A stretch of DNA of 42,309 nucleotides, from IMG/VR virus record IMGVR_UViG_3300024264_002659, positions 1 to 42,309 of that record; one strand, 5' to 3'. The notes beneath the pieces were generated by a model. That model was not told where the DNA came from, made no database searches, and was given only the letters and a program-made list of their open reading frames with translations. The position numbers were made by a program, and so were the translations under genes. This document shows, in pieces, positions 1-5,691 of the stretch (its first letter is position 1; each line of letters begins with the position of its first letter). Source of the DNA: a virus.

Positions 1-73
1 TTTGATGCTTGAGATATGCCGCATAGGCCAAGAGGCCCACGATTGCTATGTAGAACAGTATGCTTGATATCAT
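1..73 (-). CDS. Small membrane protein, partial (runs off left edge)
   Basis: A minus-strand frame opens with ATG at 73-71 and stays open to the window edge, giving 24 residues that begin MISSILFYIAIVGLLAYAAY. This is a typical single hydrophobic transmembrane helix followed by a basic residue. A GGAG sequence lies about 14 nt upstream as a possible ribosome binding site. The C-terminus is outside the window, so size and family are unknown. A competing frame from an ATG at 284 is also open to the edge but has unconvincing composition. Confidence 0.45.
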   Translation of the reverse strand, partial: MISSILFYIAIVGLLAYAAYLKHQ

Positions 74-94
74 GTGTGTATTTAACTCCGCGGC

Positions 95-355
95 TGGTAA
101 GTGTTGGTAATAGCACAATAGAATGGTGGGCGAGCCAGAACGGTGCTTTGGTAGGGAATGGTAAGACCTCCCGCACCAAACCAAATCCCCCAATGGGTTT
201 CGCACCGCGAGCACAGGATCCGGTAATGTTTGGTAGGGATTCCACATGCAAGAACACTTGGTTTTTGGTTTGGTCTCCCGGCATGGTAACGATTGGTAAG
301 CCTCCTGCCTTCTGGGTTTGACCTGTGGCCGTATCGCCTTTACCAACGATTACCA
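95..355. repeat. Array of five paired TGGTAA sites
   Basis: Five 16-bp sites each hold two hexamers close to TGGTAA, exactly 10 bp apart (hexamer, 4-nt spacer, hexamer). They lie at 95-110, 149-164, 221-236, 284-299 and, inverted, 340-355. Variants are TGGTAG in sites 2 and 3 and CGGTAA in site 3. A looser pair with 9-bp period lies at 601-615. The 10-bp period puts both half-sites on one helical face, as expected for a dimeric DNA-binding protein. No convincing gene covers 74-718, so this may be an operator, replication-initiation or packaging/recombination region. The function is inference. Confidence 0.6.
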
Positions 356-682
356 CCGCGGTGGGGGACTAGGGATTGATCATAGTGTAGCAGACATCCA
401 GCACCAAGTGGCTGGGTGGGCCAGCGTGGTTGCCACATGGGCAGTATGGTAAAGGGTTATGTACTGTTAGAACGATCACACAGCGTGGCACAGCGTGGAG
501 AACCGCGAGAGCTATCAGACATAGTCCGACGGCCAGGTCGGTGTCGGAAACGAAAAAGAAAAAAATCTGACCATGGTCGCATAGCATTTTATGAGCATGG
601 TGGTAAAACTGGTAGGGCAATGATAAAATACCCCCATATACAAAAAAATGCACAGCGGAAAAACACCCTGCTATACCCAGGT

Positions 683-711
683 TTGACAACCGTGTCGTTT
701 GACCGTATAAT
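683..711 (+). promoter_or_regulatory. Perfect-consensus sigma-70 promoter
   Basis: TTGACA at 683-688 and TATAAT at 706-711 are separated by exactly 17 bp. Transcription should start near 718, immediately at the ATG at 719. No Shine-Dalgarno sequence fits between the -10 box and that ATG. The promoter faces the micro-gene and ClpP region and probably drives early transcription by host polymerase. Confidence 0.85.
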
Positions 712-718
712 AACCTAC

Positions 719-892
719 ATGCCATACTACTATGTTCTAGCATACAAGGGTACACAGTGCTATCGTTACTACTGTCAATTAGACCCCGAATCCGCTGACG
801 TGCTACACGATGTGCTTGTGAGCCGGTACGATCTAGTGCAAGTGTGTGCGGTTCCTTATAGCAGTGTTGAGCCAGATCTAGTCATTAAATAA
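719..892 (+). CDS. Small protein of unknown function, 57 residues
   Basis: Not recognised. The frame is open from 416, but the upstream part has unconvincing arginine-rich composition, and a perfect promoter has its -10 box 7 nt before the ATG at 719. That ATG is therefore the preferred start. The predicted protein begins MPYYYVLAYKGTQCYRYYC and is rich in tyrosine and cysteine at the N-terminus and acidic in the middle. If the start is right, the mRNA is nearly leaderless. It is followed 4 nt later by another small gene on the same strand. Confidence 0.5.
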   Translation: MPYYYVLAYKGTQCYRYYCQLDPESADVLHDVLVSRYDLVQVCAVPYSSVEPDLVIK

Positions 893-896
893 CCTT

Positions 897-1154
897 ATGC
901 TCTCACGTGTATTGATCATTTACATCTTACTCACATTCAGCACCGATGCTTTGCATTTGAACACGTTCGCTGTGTTTGAACTGAAGGAAGAACTACAGAT
1001 GCTGTACATCAACATGTGGGAATTGCTGACCCAATTGGAGTATGTGACGCCGGATCAGAGACCGGTGGTGTATGAGGATATCCAGCACACACAGTCAGAG
1101 ATACAGCGTGTCATAGCACTGATTGTTGAGCACGATCATCACGAACATCCGTAG
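897..1154 (+). CDS. Small protein with N-terminal hydrophobic segment, 85 residues
   Basis: Not recognised. Residues 1-17 are hydrophobic (MLSRVLIIYILLTFSTDA), resembling a signal peptide or membrane anchor. They are followed by a probably helical region with glutamate- and glutamine-rich heptad-like spacing and a histidine-rich C-terminus (EHDHHEHP). It starts 4 nt after the preceding stop and has no clear Shine-Dalgarno sequence, so translation may depend on the upstream gene. It may be an exported or membrane-anchored early protein. Confidence 0.5.
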   Translation: MLSRVLIIYILLTFSTDALHLNTFAVFELKEELQMLYINMWELLTQLEYVTPDQRPVVYEDIQHTQSEIQRVIALIVEHDHHEHP

Positions 1155-1168
1155 CATATATACTTTAT

Positions 1169-1258
1169 ATGGAATTGTTTTATATACTCACAGGCATATT
1201 TGTTACGGCTATTGTTGTTGCTATAGTATTAGGCAATATCAATGGAACACTGCTATGA
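1169..1258 (+). CDS. Membrane micro-protein, 29 residues
   Basis: The ORF encodes MELFYILTGIFVTAIVVAIV followed by a short polar tail, almost all of it one transmembrane helix. Its stop overlaps the start of the next small membrane gene in an ATGA junction at 1255-1258, a translational-coupling arrangement that supports both genes being real. Such one-helix proteins are common in T4-like phages and mostly uncharacterised. Confidence 0.5.
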   Translation: MELFYILTGIFVTAIVVAIVLGNINGTLL

Positions 1259-1404
1259 TCAAGACGGCCCTTATTGTTATTGCGATCATCACCTGTCCCG
1301 GCATCATAATGGGTCTTATTTCGAGTTACAGGGCGGGCCAAAGACCCCACAGGGACCTGTACCTCAAGATCAAAAAATTTACGCACAGGAAAAATAAAAG
1401 GTAG
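1255..1404 (+). CDS. Small membrane protein with basic tail, 49 residues
   Basis: The start ATG at 1255 overlaps the preceding stop (ATGA). Residues 3-25 form one hydrophobic segment (MIKTALIVIAIITCPGIIMG), followed by a strongly basic cytoplasmic-type tail ending KKFTHRKNKR. The frame is open upstream to 1123, but the coupled ATG and membrane topology favour this start. Function is unknown. Confidence 0.5.
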   Translation: MIKTALIVIAIITCPGIIMGLISSYRAGQRPHRDLYLKIKKFTHRKNKR

Positions 1405-1580
1405 CATACCCGGTCTGGGCATGTTATAATCACACAGTATCAGATACATGGCAACCATGGGTGATTGAATGCGAGAGTGGAAGTCACCCAACGCCATCGC
1501 ATATCACCTATGTGCGTATAGCAGTAGACTTTTGATCTCGAACATGATAAATTAGTGTAAAACAAAGGAACAATCCAAAC

Positions 1581-1766
1581 ATGATATACACAGACCAAGA
1601 ACACCAATGGTTGAGCACACCAGCAAAGAAGAAGCGGGTCAGCAACCAGACAGCGGACGGATCCGCACCCCAAGAGGAAGACGACAGATTATGGCAACGT
1701 TGTTGGGGCATCAAAACGACCATAGAAGTGGACGGCAAGACCTACATCGTGCCCATACAGTTGTAA
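1581..1766 (+). CDS. Small hydrophilic protein, 61 residues
   Basis: Not recognised. The start is supported by AAAGGAAC upstream of the ATG. The sequence is hydrophilic, with a WLSTPAKKKRV stretch near the N-terminus, an acidic middle, and a C-terminal TTIEVDGKTYIVPIQL that looks like a beta strand pair. Its stop overlaps the next start (TAATG at 1764-1768). A -10-like TATAAT lies at 1425-1430 without a good -35 box. Confidence 0.5.
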   Translation: MIYTDQEHQWLSTPAKKKRVSNQTADGSAPQEEDDRLWQRCWGIKTTIEVDGKTYIVPIQL

Positions 1767-1882
1767 TGAGCGAGCGAGAGTTAACAGAACAGTTCAACAG
1801 GATAGAGAAAAACAAGGCGGACACATGGGCGTTCGTGGCGTTCTTCGCCATCATGGGCCTGATCAGTTGGATCAACTCATAA
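1766..1882 (+). CDS. Small membrane protein, 38 residues
   Basis: It starts at the ATG in TAATG, sharing one base with the preceding stop. It has a charged N-terminal half (SERELTEQFNRIEKNKAD) and then one transmembrane segment (WAFVAFFAIMGLISWI). This small coiled region plus helix layout resembles holin-like or membrane-anchored accessory peptides, but there is no family match. It is chained to the next micro-gene by another one-base overlap. Confidence 0.5.
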   Translation: MSERELTEQFNRIEKNKADTWAFVAFFAIMGLISWINS

Positions 1883-1950
1883 TGGCCACACTGATGGCAT
1901 TCATGACCATATTCGTGGTCAGCACCGCACTCAACCTCCTGGTGCTGTAA
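1882..1950 (+). CDS. Hydrophobic micro-peptide, 22 residues
   Basis: The ATG at 1882-1884 overlaps the previous stop by one base (TAATG). The peptide starts MATLMAFMTIFVVSTALNLL and is entirely hydrophobic. It is too short for family recognition. The consistent coupled overlap with two genes upstream is the only reason to list it. Confidence 0.35.
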   Translation: MATLMAFMTIFVVSTALNLLVL

Positions 1951-1969
1951 TAACAGCAGATATTCCAGG

Positions 1970-1998
1970 TTGACCTATACAGGGTTATAGTGTATTAT
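1970..1998 (+). promoter_or_regulatory. Sigma-70-like promoter for clpP
   Basis: TTGACC at 1970-1975 and TATTAT at 1993-1998 are 17 bp apart. The predicted start is close to the ATG at 2005, so the clpP mRNA would be leaderless or nearly so. The -10 box overlaps the region that an alternative GTG start at 1990 would use, which argues for the ATG at 2005. Confidence 0.75.
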
Positions 1999-2004
1999 AA
2001 CACT

Positions 2005-2607
2005 ATGCCACTTACACCAATAGTGATAGAACAGACATCCAAAGGCGAGAGAAGTTACGACATTTTCAGTAGGCTTCTGAAGGACAGGATAATCATGTTG
2101 GAAGGACCGATAGAGGAACACACCGCTTCAGTGCTGTGTGCTCAACTGTTATTCTTGGAATCACAAGATGCCCAGAAGGATATAACCCTTTATATCAATT
2201 CGCCGGGCGGACTGGTAACGGCAGGCATGGCGATATACGACACCATGCAGTATGTGAGATCAGACATACAAACGATAGTGGTGGGCCAGGCTTGTTCTAT
2301 GGGCTCACTCCTAGCAAGTGCGGGCACCCGAGGCAAGCGAATGATGTTGCCACACGCAAGGCACATGATACACCAACCGTTGGGTGGTGCGTCAGGGCAG
2401 GCCACTGATGTTGAGATCAGGGCCAACGAACTGCTACGTTGGAAACGAGAACTCACGGAGATCTATGAGAAGACCACGGGACAACCCCTGGACAAGCTCA
2501 AAGCGGACATGGAGAGAGACAAGTTCATGAACGCCGAGGAGGCAGTGGCATACGGACTGGTTGACCGGATAGTTTCCAGCAGGGCCGATGACGACTCCGA
2601 TAATTAA
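2005..2607 (+). CDS. clpP: ClpP-like ATP-dependent protease proteolytic subunit
   Basis: A serine peptidase of family S14, forming the barrel that degrades proteins fed by a Clp ATPase. At 200 residues it is full length. The catalytic triad is visible as Ser98 in GQACSMG, His123 in MIHQP and Asp172 in ERDKF, almost exactly matching the family numbering. The conserved YINSPGG segment lies at 63-69. The C-terminus is acidic (DDDSDN). The start at 2005 is chosen over the in-frame GTG at 1990 because of the promoter position. No Clp ATPase is seen in the window, so it probably pairs with a host ClpX or ClpA, possibly redirecting host proteolysis during infection. Confidence 0.95.
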   Translation: MPLTPIVIEQTSKGERSYDIFSRLLKDRIIMLEGPIEEHTASVLCAQLLFLESQDAQKDITLYINSPGGLVTAGMAIYDTMQYVRSDIQTIVVGQACSMGSLLASAGTRGKRMMLPHARHMIHQPLGGASGQATDVEIRANELLRWKRELTEIYEKTTGQPLDKLKADMERDKFMNAEEAVAYGLVDRIVSSRADDDSDN

Positions 2608-2613
2608 TAGCAT

Positions 2614-2730
2614 ATGTTTTACATCTGGCACACACTAATAATCGCCACGTTCATAGCGGTGGCATACTACATGGGATACCATCATGGCGGCAAAAAAGCC
2701 AAAGTCAAAGAAACCATACGTAAAAGTTAG
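2614..2730 (+). CDS. Small membrane protein overlapping bL33 gene, 38 residues
   Basis: The ORF begins MFYIWHTLIIATFIAVAYYM, one transmembrane helix, then a histidine/glycine turn and a lysine-rich tail. It overlaps the first 47 nt of the downstream bL33-like gene in another frame, so the lysine-rich tails of both proteins come from the same AAA/AAG-rich DNA. It starts 6 nt after the clpP stop. Function is unknown. Confidence 0.45.
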   Translation: MFYIWHTLIIATFIAVAYYMGYHHGGKKAKVKETIRKS

Positions 2731-2899
2731 ACTGGTACCCGAGGACTCCAAGATGAAGGACCATGGGTTCTACTACTACGCAATGAAACCCGGCAAGGGC
2801 GAGAAGCAGAATCAGAAACTGCGACTTCGCAAGTTCGACCCCATCACACAGAAGCACATATGGTGGGTGGAGAAGAAACTACCACCACATTCCAAGTAG
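2684..2899 (+). CDS. rpmG: Ribosomal protein bL33 homologue
   Basis: The 71-residue basic protein matches the bL33 pattern. After a lysine-rich N-terminus, the HGFYYY segment and the LRLRKFDPITQKHIWWVEKKL block align with the bacterial GHFYTT...LELKKFDPVVRKHVxYKExK core. It lacks the zinc-ribbon cysteines, as in cysteine-free bL33 versions. bL33 sits near the E site of the large subunit. The N-terminus is about 15 residues longer than usual. Other small ribosomal proteins are known in phages, so this could swap into host ribosomes to bias translation; that role is inference. Confidence 0.85.
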   Translation: MAAKKPKSKKPYVKVRLVPEDSKMKDHGFYYYAMKPGKGEKQNQKLRLRKFDPITQKHIWWVEKKLPPHSK

Positions 2900-2913
2900 T
2901 CGAGGGGCAAGGC

Positions 2914-3942
2914 ATGTTCTTCACTATATCAAAAACATCCTGCAATATCTTGTCGGAGCAACACCGCATGGGTGAATGGATAATCTCCACTGACCGCGGT
3001 TGGACCACGCACAGGTCATCGTCGGGCCTGCGACTGGAAAAAGGACTGGGGGACGTCAACTGTGTGCTGACCTGTGACGGTCGCGACTGGGAGATATCAA
3101 CCAAGGCACTGAGACGATTCCCGCTGTGGAGATCGGACTCGGGAGATGTGGTCTCCAACCTGCTGGTGACAGACAACCAGATATGGAATCCCCACTTGGT
3201 CAGTCACTACGACGGACGACTGCATATAGAATTTGGCAACAACCGGCCTGTGAGAGATCAGATAATGGACAGGAAGACTGCGGAAGACAGGCTCTGCGAA
3301 GATCTAGTACGACAAGTCGACGATCTAAAAGGACACGACCTGCCCATCATCGCACCCAACTCCCGCGGTGCCGACTGTGCGTTGGTCAGGGCGGTGCTGG
3401 ATTACAGCGGCGTGGGGTACACCTCCGGTAGGATCAGTGATCAAACGCTGGACCTAGTACAACTGTCCACACAACATCCGTTCCGTTTTTACAGACAACT
3501 ACTCAACGAAGGGTCGCCTCACATACAGGCCACTGGGTTCAACGGTGACGCATACATGTCTCGACTCCCGACATACGTGGCACTGTACCTCAAGAAATGG
3601 AACATAGACCTGACCACGGAGTTTGACAAGGCCGGAGCCACGTACATGCGTAATTCATTTGACAAGGATTATCGAGGCAGGATCGACGTCCTGGCGGAGG
3701 ATCCCGATCAGCAGTTGATCGACATGCTAGTCAACGATTTCCAAGTGTGGCACATAAACGAGTGTCTGACATGGACTCCCTTGACCAACACTGGTATCAT
3801 GGAGACATGTATTAGGTTAGATCCAGAAACAGCAATAGATCAGTGCCTCAACGCTGGTCTCACTAGGTCCTTGATAAAGAGGCTCAGTCCGGACAGGCTA
3901 ACCGAAATACAACAGAACCACAACGGCAATGGACCCGTATAA
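2914..3942 (+). CDS. Unrecognised 342-residue protein, possibly ATP-pyrophosphatase-like
   Basis: The start at 2914 is chosen because GAGGGG precedes it; the frame is open from 2860. No confident family. Residues 147-162 (APNSRGADCALVRAVLDY) resemble a degenerate PP-loop (SGGxDS) followed by a helix, as in asparagine synthetase or other N-type ATP pyrophosphatases. Residues 1-75 are strand-rich with several Trp/Arg motifs, which could be a remnant glutaminase-like fold. The second half (YMSRLPTYVALYLKKWNID and on) is helical. If the PP-loop is real it would adenylate a substrate. It could equally be an unrelated phage family. Confidence 0.6.
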   Translation: MFFTISKTSCNILSEQHRMGEWIISTDRGWTTHRSSSGLRLEKGLGDVNCVLTCDGRDWEISTKALRRFPLWRSDSGDVVSNLLVTDNQIWNPHLVSHYDGRLHIEFGNNRPVRDQIMDRKTAEDRLCEDLVRQVDDLKGHDLPIIAPNSRGADCALVRAVLDYSGVGYTSGRISDQTLDLVQLSTQHPFRFYRQLLNEGSPHIQATGFNGDAYMSRLPTYVALYLKKWNIDLTTEFDKAGATYMRNSFDKDYRGRIDVLAEDPDQQLIDMLVNDFQVWHINECLTWTPLTNTGIMETCIRLDPETAIDQCLNAGLTRSLIKRLSPDRLTEIQQNHNGNGPV

Positions 3943-3956
3943 TCATCTATAAGTAC

Positions 3957-3979
3957 TTGCGAATAATAACTATTCGCAA
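3957..3979 (+). other. Stem-loop before a small gene
   Basis: A perfect 9-bp inverted repeat (TTGCGAATA / TATTCGCAA) with a 5-nt loop lies between the stop at 3942 and the Shine-Dalgarno of the gene at 3993. It has no T-run, so it is not a standard terminator. It could be an mRNA-processing or stability element, or a protein-binding operator. Confidence 0.6.
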
Positions 3980-3992
3980 CTAGGAGAAACAT

Positions 3993-4139
3993 ATGAGTTT
4001 TATACTACATGAACTAATGGAATTGGGATTACTGATCAGTGCTGTTGCAGTGACATGGGCAGTTCCGAGACCAGAGTGGGTATCCAAGTTATACACAAGG
4101 ATCGCAAGGTTCCTTGGATCACAAAAGACATTCAACTAA
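3993..4139 (+). CDS. Small membrane-associated protein, 48 residues
   Basis: A strong TAGGAG site precedes the ATG by 7 nt. The protein begins MSFILHELMELGLLISAVAV, a hydrophobic segment, and continues with a Trp/Pro turn and a basic amphipathic C-terminus (WVSKLYTRIARFLGSQ). Not recognised. It is the last plus-strand gene before a block of convergent minus-strand micro-genes. Confidence 0.6.
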   Translation: MSFILHELMELGLLISAVAVTWAVPRPEWVSKLYTRIARFLGSQKTFN

Positions 4140-4148
4140 TCAATGATG

Positions 4149-4171
4149 GTCAGCGGTGTTGAGCCGCTGGC
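4149..4171. other. Hairpin between converging genes
   Basis: CAGCGG at 4151-4156 pairs with CCGCTG at 4164-4169 around a 7-nt loop, extendable by GU and GC pairs. It sits between the plus gene ending at 4139 and the minus-strand block. No U-tract follows on either strand, so a terminator role is plausible from position only. Confidence 0.45.
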
Positions 4172-4220
4172 TACCTACCAGACACCCAATCTTGTTCTTC
4201 GTCTGTCACAGGCCACATGG

Positions 4221-4385
4221 TTATTGAACCTTCTGCCAGTGTTCCGGCCATTCTGCATGTTCTGATTTTAAATCTACATTCACGACTTTCAACGCTTCCG
4301 GTGTTTCATCCCAACAGCAGTCGTCACGAGAAACACATCTGCTTTCAACATAAACCTTTTTGGTCTTATTCTTGTCTTCGTACAT
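4221..4385 (-). CDS. Small acidic/cysteine-containing protein, 54 residues
   Basis: The minus-strand ORF starts MYEDKNKTKKVYVESRCVSR and has a central SRDDCCWDETPEAL segment and a Trp-rich C-terminus (AEWPEHWQKVQ). AAAGGA precedes the ATG. No family recognised. A further 15-residue frame (4171-4218) follows directly and may or may not be translated. The TTTGTAAATT repeats at 4399-4520 lie immediately upstream and could control it. Confidence 0.55.
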   Translation of the reverse strand: MYEDKNKTKKVYVESRCVSRDDCCWDETPEALKVVNVDLKSEHAEWPEHWQKVQ

Positions 4386-4398
4386 TGTATTGTTTCCT

Positions 4399-4520
4399 TT
4401 TGTAAATTAATGTTTGTAAATTTACTTATAGTAAACATATACACAAAAACCACAAAATCCTAGTCATACATTGTAAACGGAGTAAATCTTTTGTAAATTT
4501 AAATTTACAAAATTTACAAA
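4399..4520. repeat. TTTGTAAATT repeat cluster with 24-bp palindrome
   Basis: The decamer TTTGTAAATT occurs directly at 4399-4408, 4413-4422 and 4490-4499, and inverted at 4502-4511 and 4511-4520. A perfect 24-bp palindrome, with half-site TTTTGTAAATTT, spans 4489-4512, and a 10-bp palindrome GTAAATTTAC spans 4416-4425. A partial copy TTGTAAACGGAGTAAAT lies at 4471-4487. The cluster fills the AT-rich gap between minus-strand genes at 4385 and 4524. It looks like a multi-copy binding site for a dimeric regulator or an origin-type element. Confidence 0.65.
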
Positions 4521-4523
4521 TTG

Positions 4524-4646
4524 TTATTCGTCTGTGAAGCCACCAGAACCTGTGAACCTCTCGTCCATCTCGTCCTCGTCGAACCATTCCCTGTACAGAC
4601 TCCACTCCGGGGCATCAGAGGCGTCCCAGTCGTACCAGTTATCCAT
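4524..4646 (-). CDS. Small acidic protein, 40 residues
   Basis: The minus-strand ORF encodes a Trp/Asp/Glu-rich peptide (MDNWYDWDASDAPEWSLYRE then WFDEDEMDERF and a glycine-rich end). No recognised family. It starts one base beyond the stop codon of the upstream micro-gene (4648-4650), fitting a tightly packed unit. Strong acidity suggests a protein-binding or DNA-mimic-like role, but there is no direct support. Confidence 0.5.
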   Translation of the reverse strand: MDNWYDWDASDAPEWSLYREWFDEDEMDERFTGSGGFTDE

Positions 4647-4647
4647 G

Positions 4648-4809
4648 TTACTTGAGGTAAGGACCTTTTGCTTTTGACGTGGTCCTCAGACGTTTCACTT
4701 TGACGTACTTGTTCTTGCCAAGTTTGTAGACAGTGGGTTTAGGCAAGTCATATGCGTCAATGGTAAACTTCTTGTATCTCTTGAACCATCTTCTGATAAG
4801 TCTGAACAT
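4648..4809 (-). CDS. Small basic protein, 53 residues
   Basis: A GGAGGG Shine-Dalgarno sequence lies about 7 nt before the ATG. The protein is strongly basic (MFRLIRRWFKRYKKFTIDAY, later NKYVKVKRLRTTSKAKG) and probably binds nucleic acid or membrane surfaces. No family recognised. It is followed within 2 nt by an acidic 40-residue gene, so an interacting basic/acidic pair is possible. Confidence 0.6.
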   Translation of the reverse strand: MFRLIRRWFKRYKKFTIDAYDLPKPTVYKLGKNKYVKVKRLRTTSKAKGPYLK

Positions 4810-4831
4810 GCTGAACCCTCCGTCATTGTCA

Positions 4832-4942
4832 TTATTTCTTGAACCACTTGATGGGGTTGATCTTGTCTCCCAGGTTCTCTACTTTCTCGTTGACCCACCA
4901 TCCTGCGATGAAACCAACTATGAATCCTATTGTCAAAAACAT
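4832..4942 (-). CDS. Small membrane protein, 36 residues
   Basis: GGGAG lies 6 nt before the ATG. The first 17 residues (MFLTIGFIVGFIAGWWV) form a transmembrane helix with a GxxxG motif, followed by a charged stretch and FKK end. An AATAAATA sequence on the same strand at 4970-4977 differs by one base from the T4-type late promoter, so late expression is possible. Function is unknown. Confidence 0.55.
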   Translation of the reverse strand: MFLTIGFIVGFIAGWWVNEKVENLGDKINPIKWFKK

Positions 4943-4981
4943 TTGATTCTCCCTTGTTGTTGTGAATGTATTTATTGGATC

Positions 4982-5272
4982 TTAGCGATCCATTTTCTGC
5001 TCATCTTTTCTCTTTTTCAGTGGGCAGTCGCTCGGGTTGAACATGCAACCCAGTGCGTCTACGATGCCCGTGAAGTTGGTAGGTCCGTCATTGTCCTTCA
5101 TGGCCTGCTCTCGGTCCATGGCTTCCATGTCTTTGGTTATGGAGTCATTCATCTCTTGCTCGGTCTCGTGTGGTGGTTGCTTGTCCGGGTGTGGGTTTGG
5201 ACTACACGCAGAAAGACCTACCAGGATGACGGTCAGTAATATGATTATGCACCACTCTAATTTTTTATTCAT
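4982..5272 (-). CDS. Phage lipoprotein, 96 residues
   Basis: The N-terminus (MNKKLEWCIIILLTVILVGL then SAC) is a lipoprotein signal peptide with a lipobox ending at Cys23, so the mature protein should be lipidated and anchored in the envelope. The rest is hydrophilic, with charged helices, two more cysteines (CMFNPSDC) and a basic end. Known phage lipoproteins often block superinfection by occupying receptors or DNA-entry components; that role is inference. A TGTAAATA motif (5279-5286) 6 nt before the ATG resembles a late promoter with one mismatch. Confidence 0.75.
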   Translation of the reverse strand: MNKKLEWCIIILLTVILVGLSACSPNPHPDKQPPHETEQEMNDSITKDMEAMDREQAMKDNDGPTNFTGIVDALGCMFNPSDCPLKKRKDEQKMDR

Positions 5273-5319
5273 ACCGATTATTTACACCAACACGAAGAAC
5301 TATAGTGTGGTGTTAGATG

Positions 5320-5502
5320 TTACTGGAACTTGTTGGCGTCAGTGGCAACCTTGCCAGAGTTCACGCCGTTCTTGATCACATACTTCTGTGTGCCGTTGGC
5401 ACCAGCATTGACTTCCTTACGTAGGTCCTTGAACAGCAACTTCTGTTTGGCCTCACGCATGAGCTTCTGTGCATATGATGTTAATAGTTTTGTGTCTCTC
5501 AT
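5320..5502 (-). CDS. Small basic protein, 60 residues
   Basis: Not recognised. The protein is lysine-rich and probably helical in its first half (MRDTKLLTSYAQKLMREAKQ) and glycine/asparagine-rich in the second. A consensus promoter has its -10 box 6 nt before the ATG and there is no Shine-Dalgarno sequence, so the mRNA is predicted to begin at the start codon. The strong promoter suggests an early gene. Confidence 0.6.
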   Translation of the reverse strand: MRDTKLLTSYAQKLMREAKQKLLFKDLRKEVNAGANGTQKYVIKNGVNSGKVATDANKFQ

Positions 5503-5508
5503 AACTTT

Positions 5509-5536
5509 ATTATATAGATTATTTATGTGTTGTCAA
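5509..5536 (-). promoter_or_regulatory. Consensus sigma-70 promoter, leaderless geometry
   Basis: On the minus strand TTGACA (5531-5536) and TATAAT (5509-5514) are 16 bp apart. The predicted start coincides with the A of the ATG at 5502. A CATAAATA sequence inside the spacer also resembles a late motif with one mismatch. Confidence 0.8.
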
Positions 5537-5691
5537 CATACCAGATATGCGTATAGAACATAGTGCTTCTACAGTGCATTTAAATGCTTGTGTTGGCATA
5601 GATGAACAACTTATCCTGGATGGCCTTTACCATGCGTGTGTGTGCTTCTGTGTGCGTTTAACAGGTAGACTTAAACGGGTTTATCGTGTAA

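Noticed and set aside
1-284. Minus-strand open frame from ATG at 284 to the left edge
   Set aside because: Composition is unconvincing and it passes through all but one of the TGGTAA pairs; the short membrane frame starting at 73 fits better. Its continuation beyond the edge cannot be checked.
416-718. Upstream extension of the ORF that ends at 892
   Set aside because: Arginine-rich, low-complexity composition and a perfect promoter directly before the ATG at 719 argue that this part is not translated.
369-755. 128-residue minus-strand ORF
   Set aside because: No ribosome binding site, cysteine/histidine-rich composition unlike a phage protein, and conflict with the promoter and small gene at 719.
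1461-1555. Two short overlapping frames (GTG at 1461, ATG at 1469)
   Set aside because: Under 30 residues with no Shine-Dalgarno and no coupling to neighbours. The peptide from GTG looks protein-like but cannot be supported.
4171-4218. 15-residue minus-strand frame after the 54-residue gene
   Set aside because: Too short and overlapping the hairpin at 4149-4171; listed only as a possibility.
4733-5239. 168-residue plus-strand ORF
   Set aside because: It lies antisense to four small genes with good Shine-Dalgarno sites and a lipoprotein signal peptide on the minus strand.
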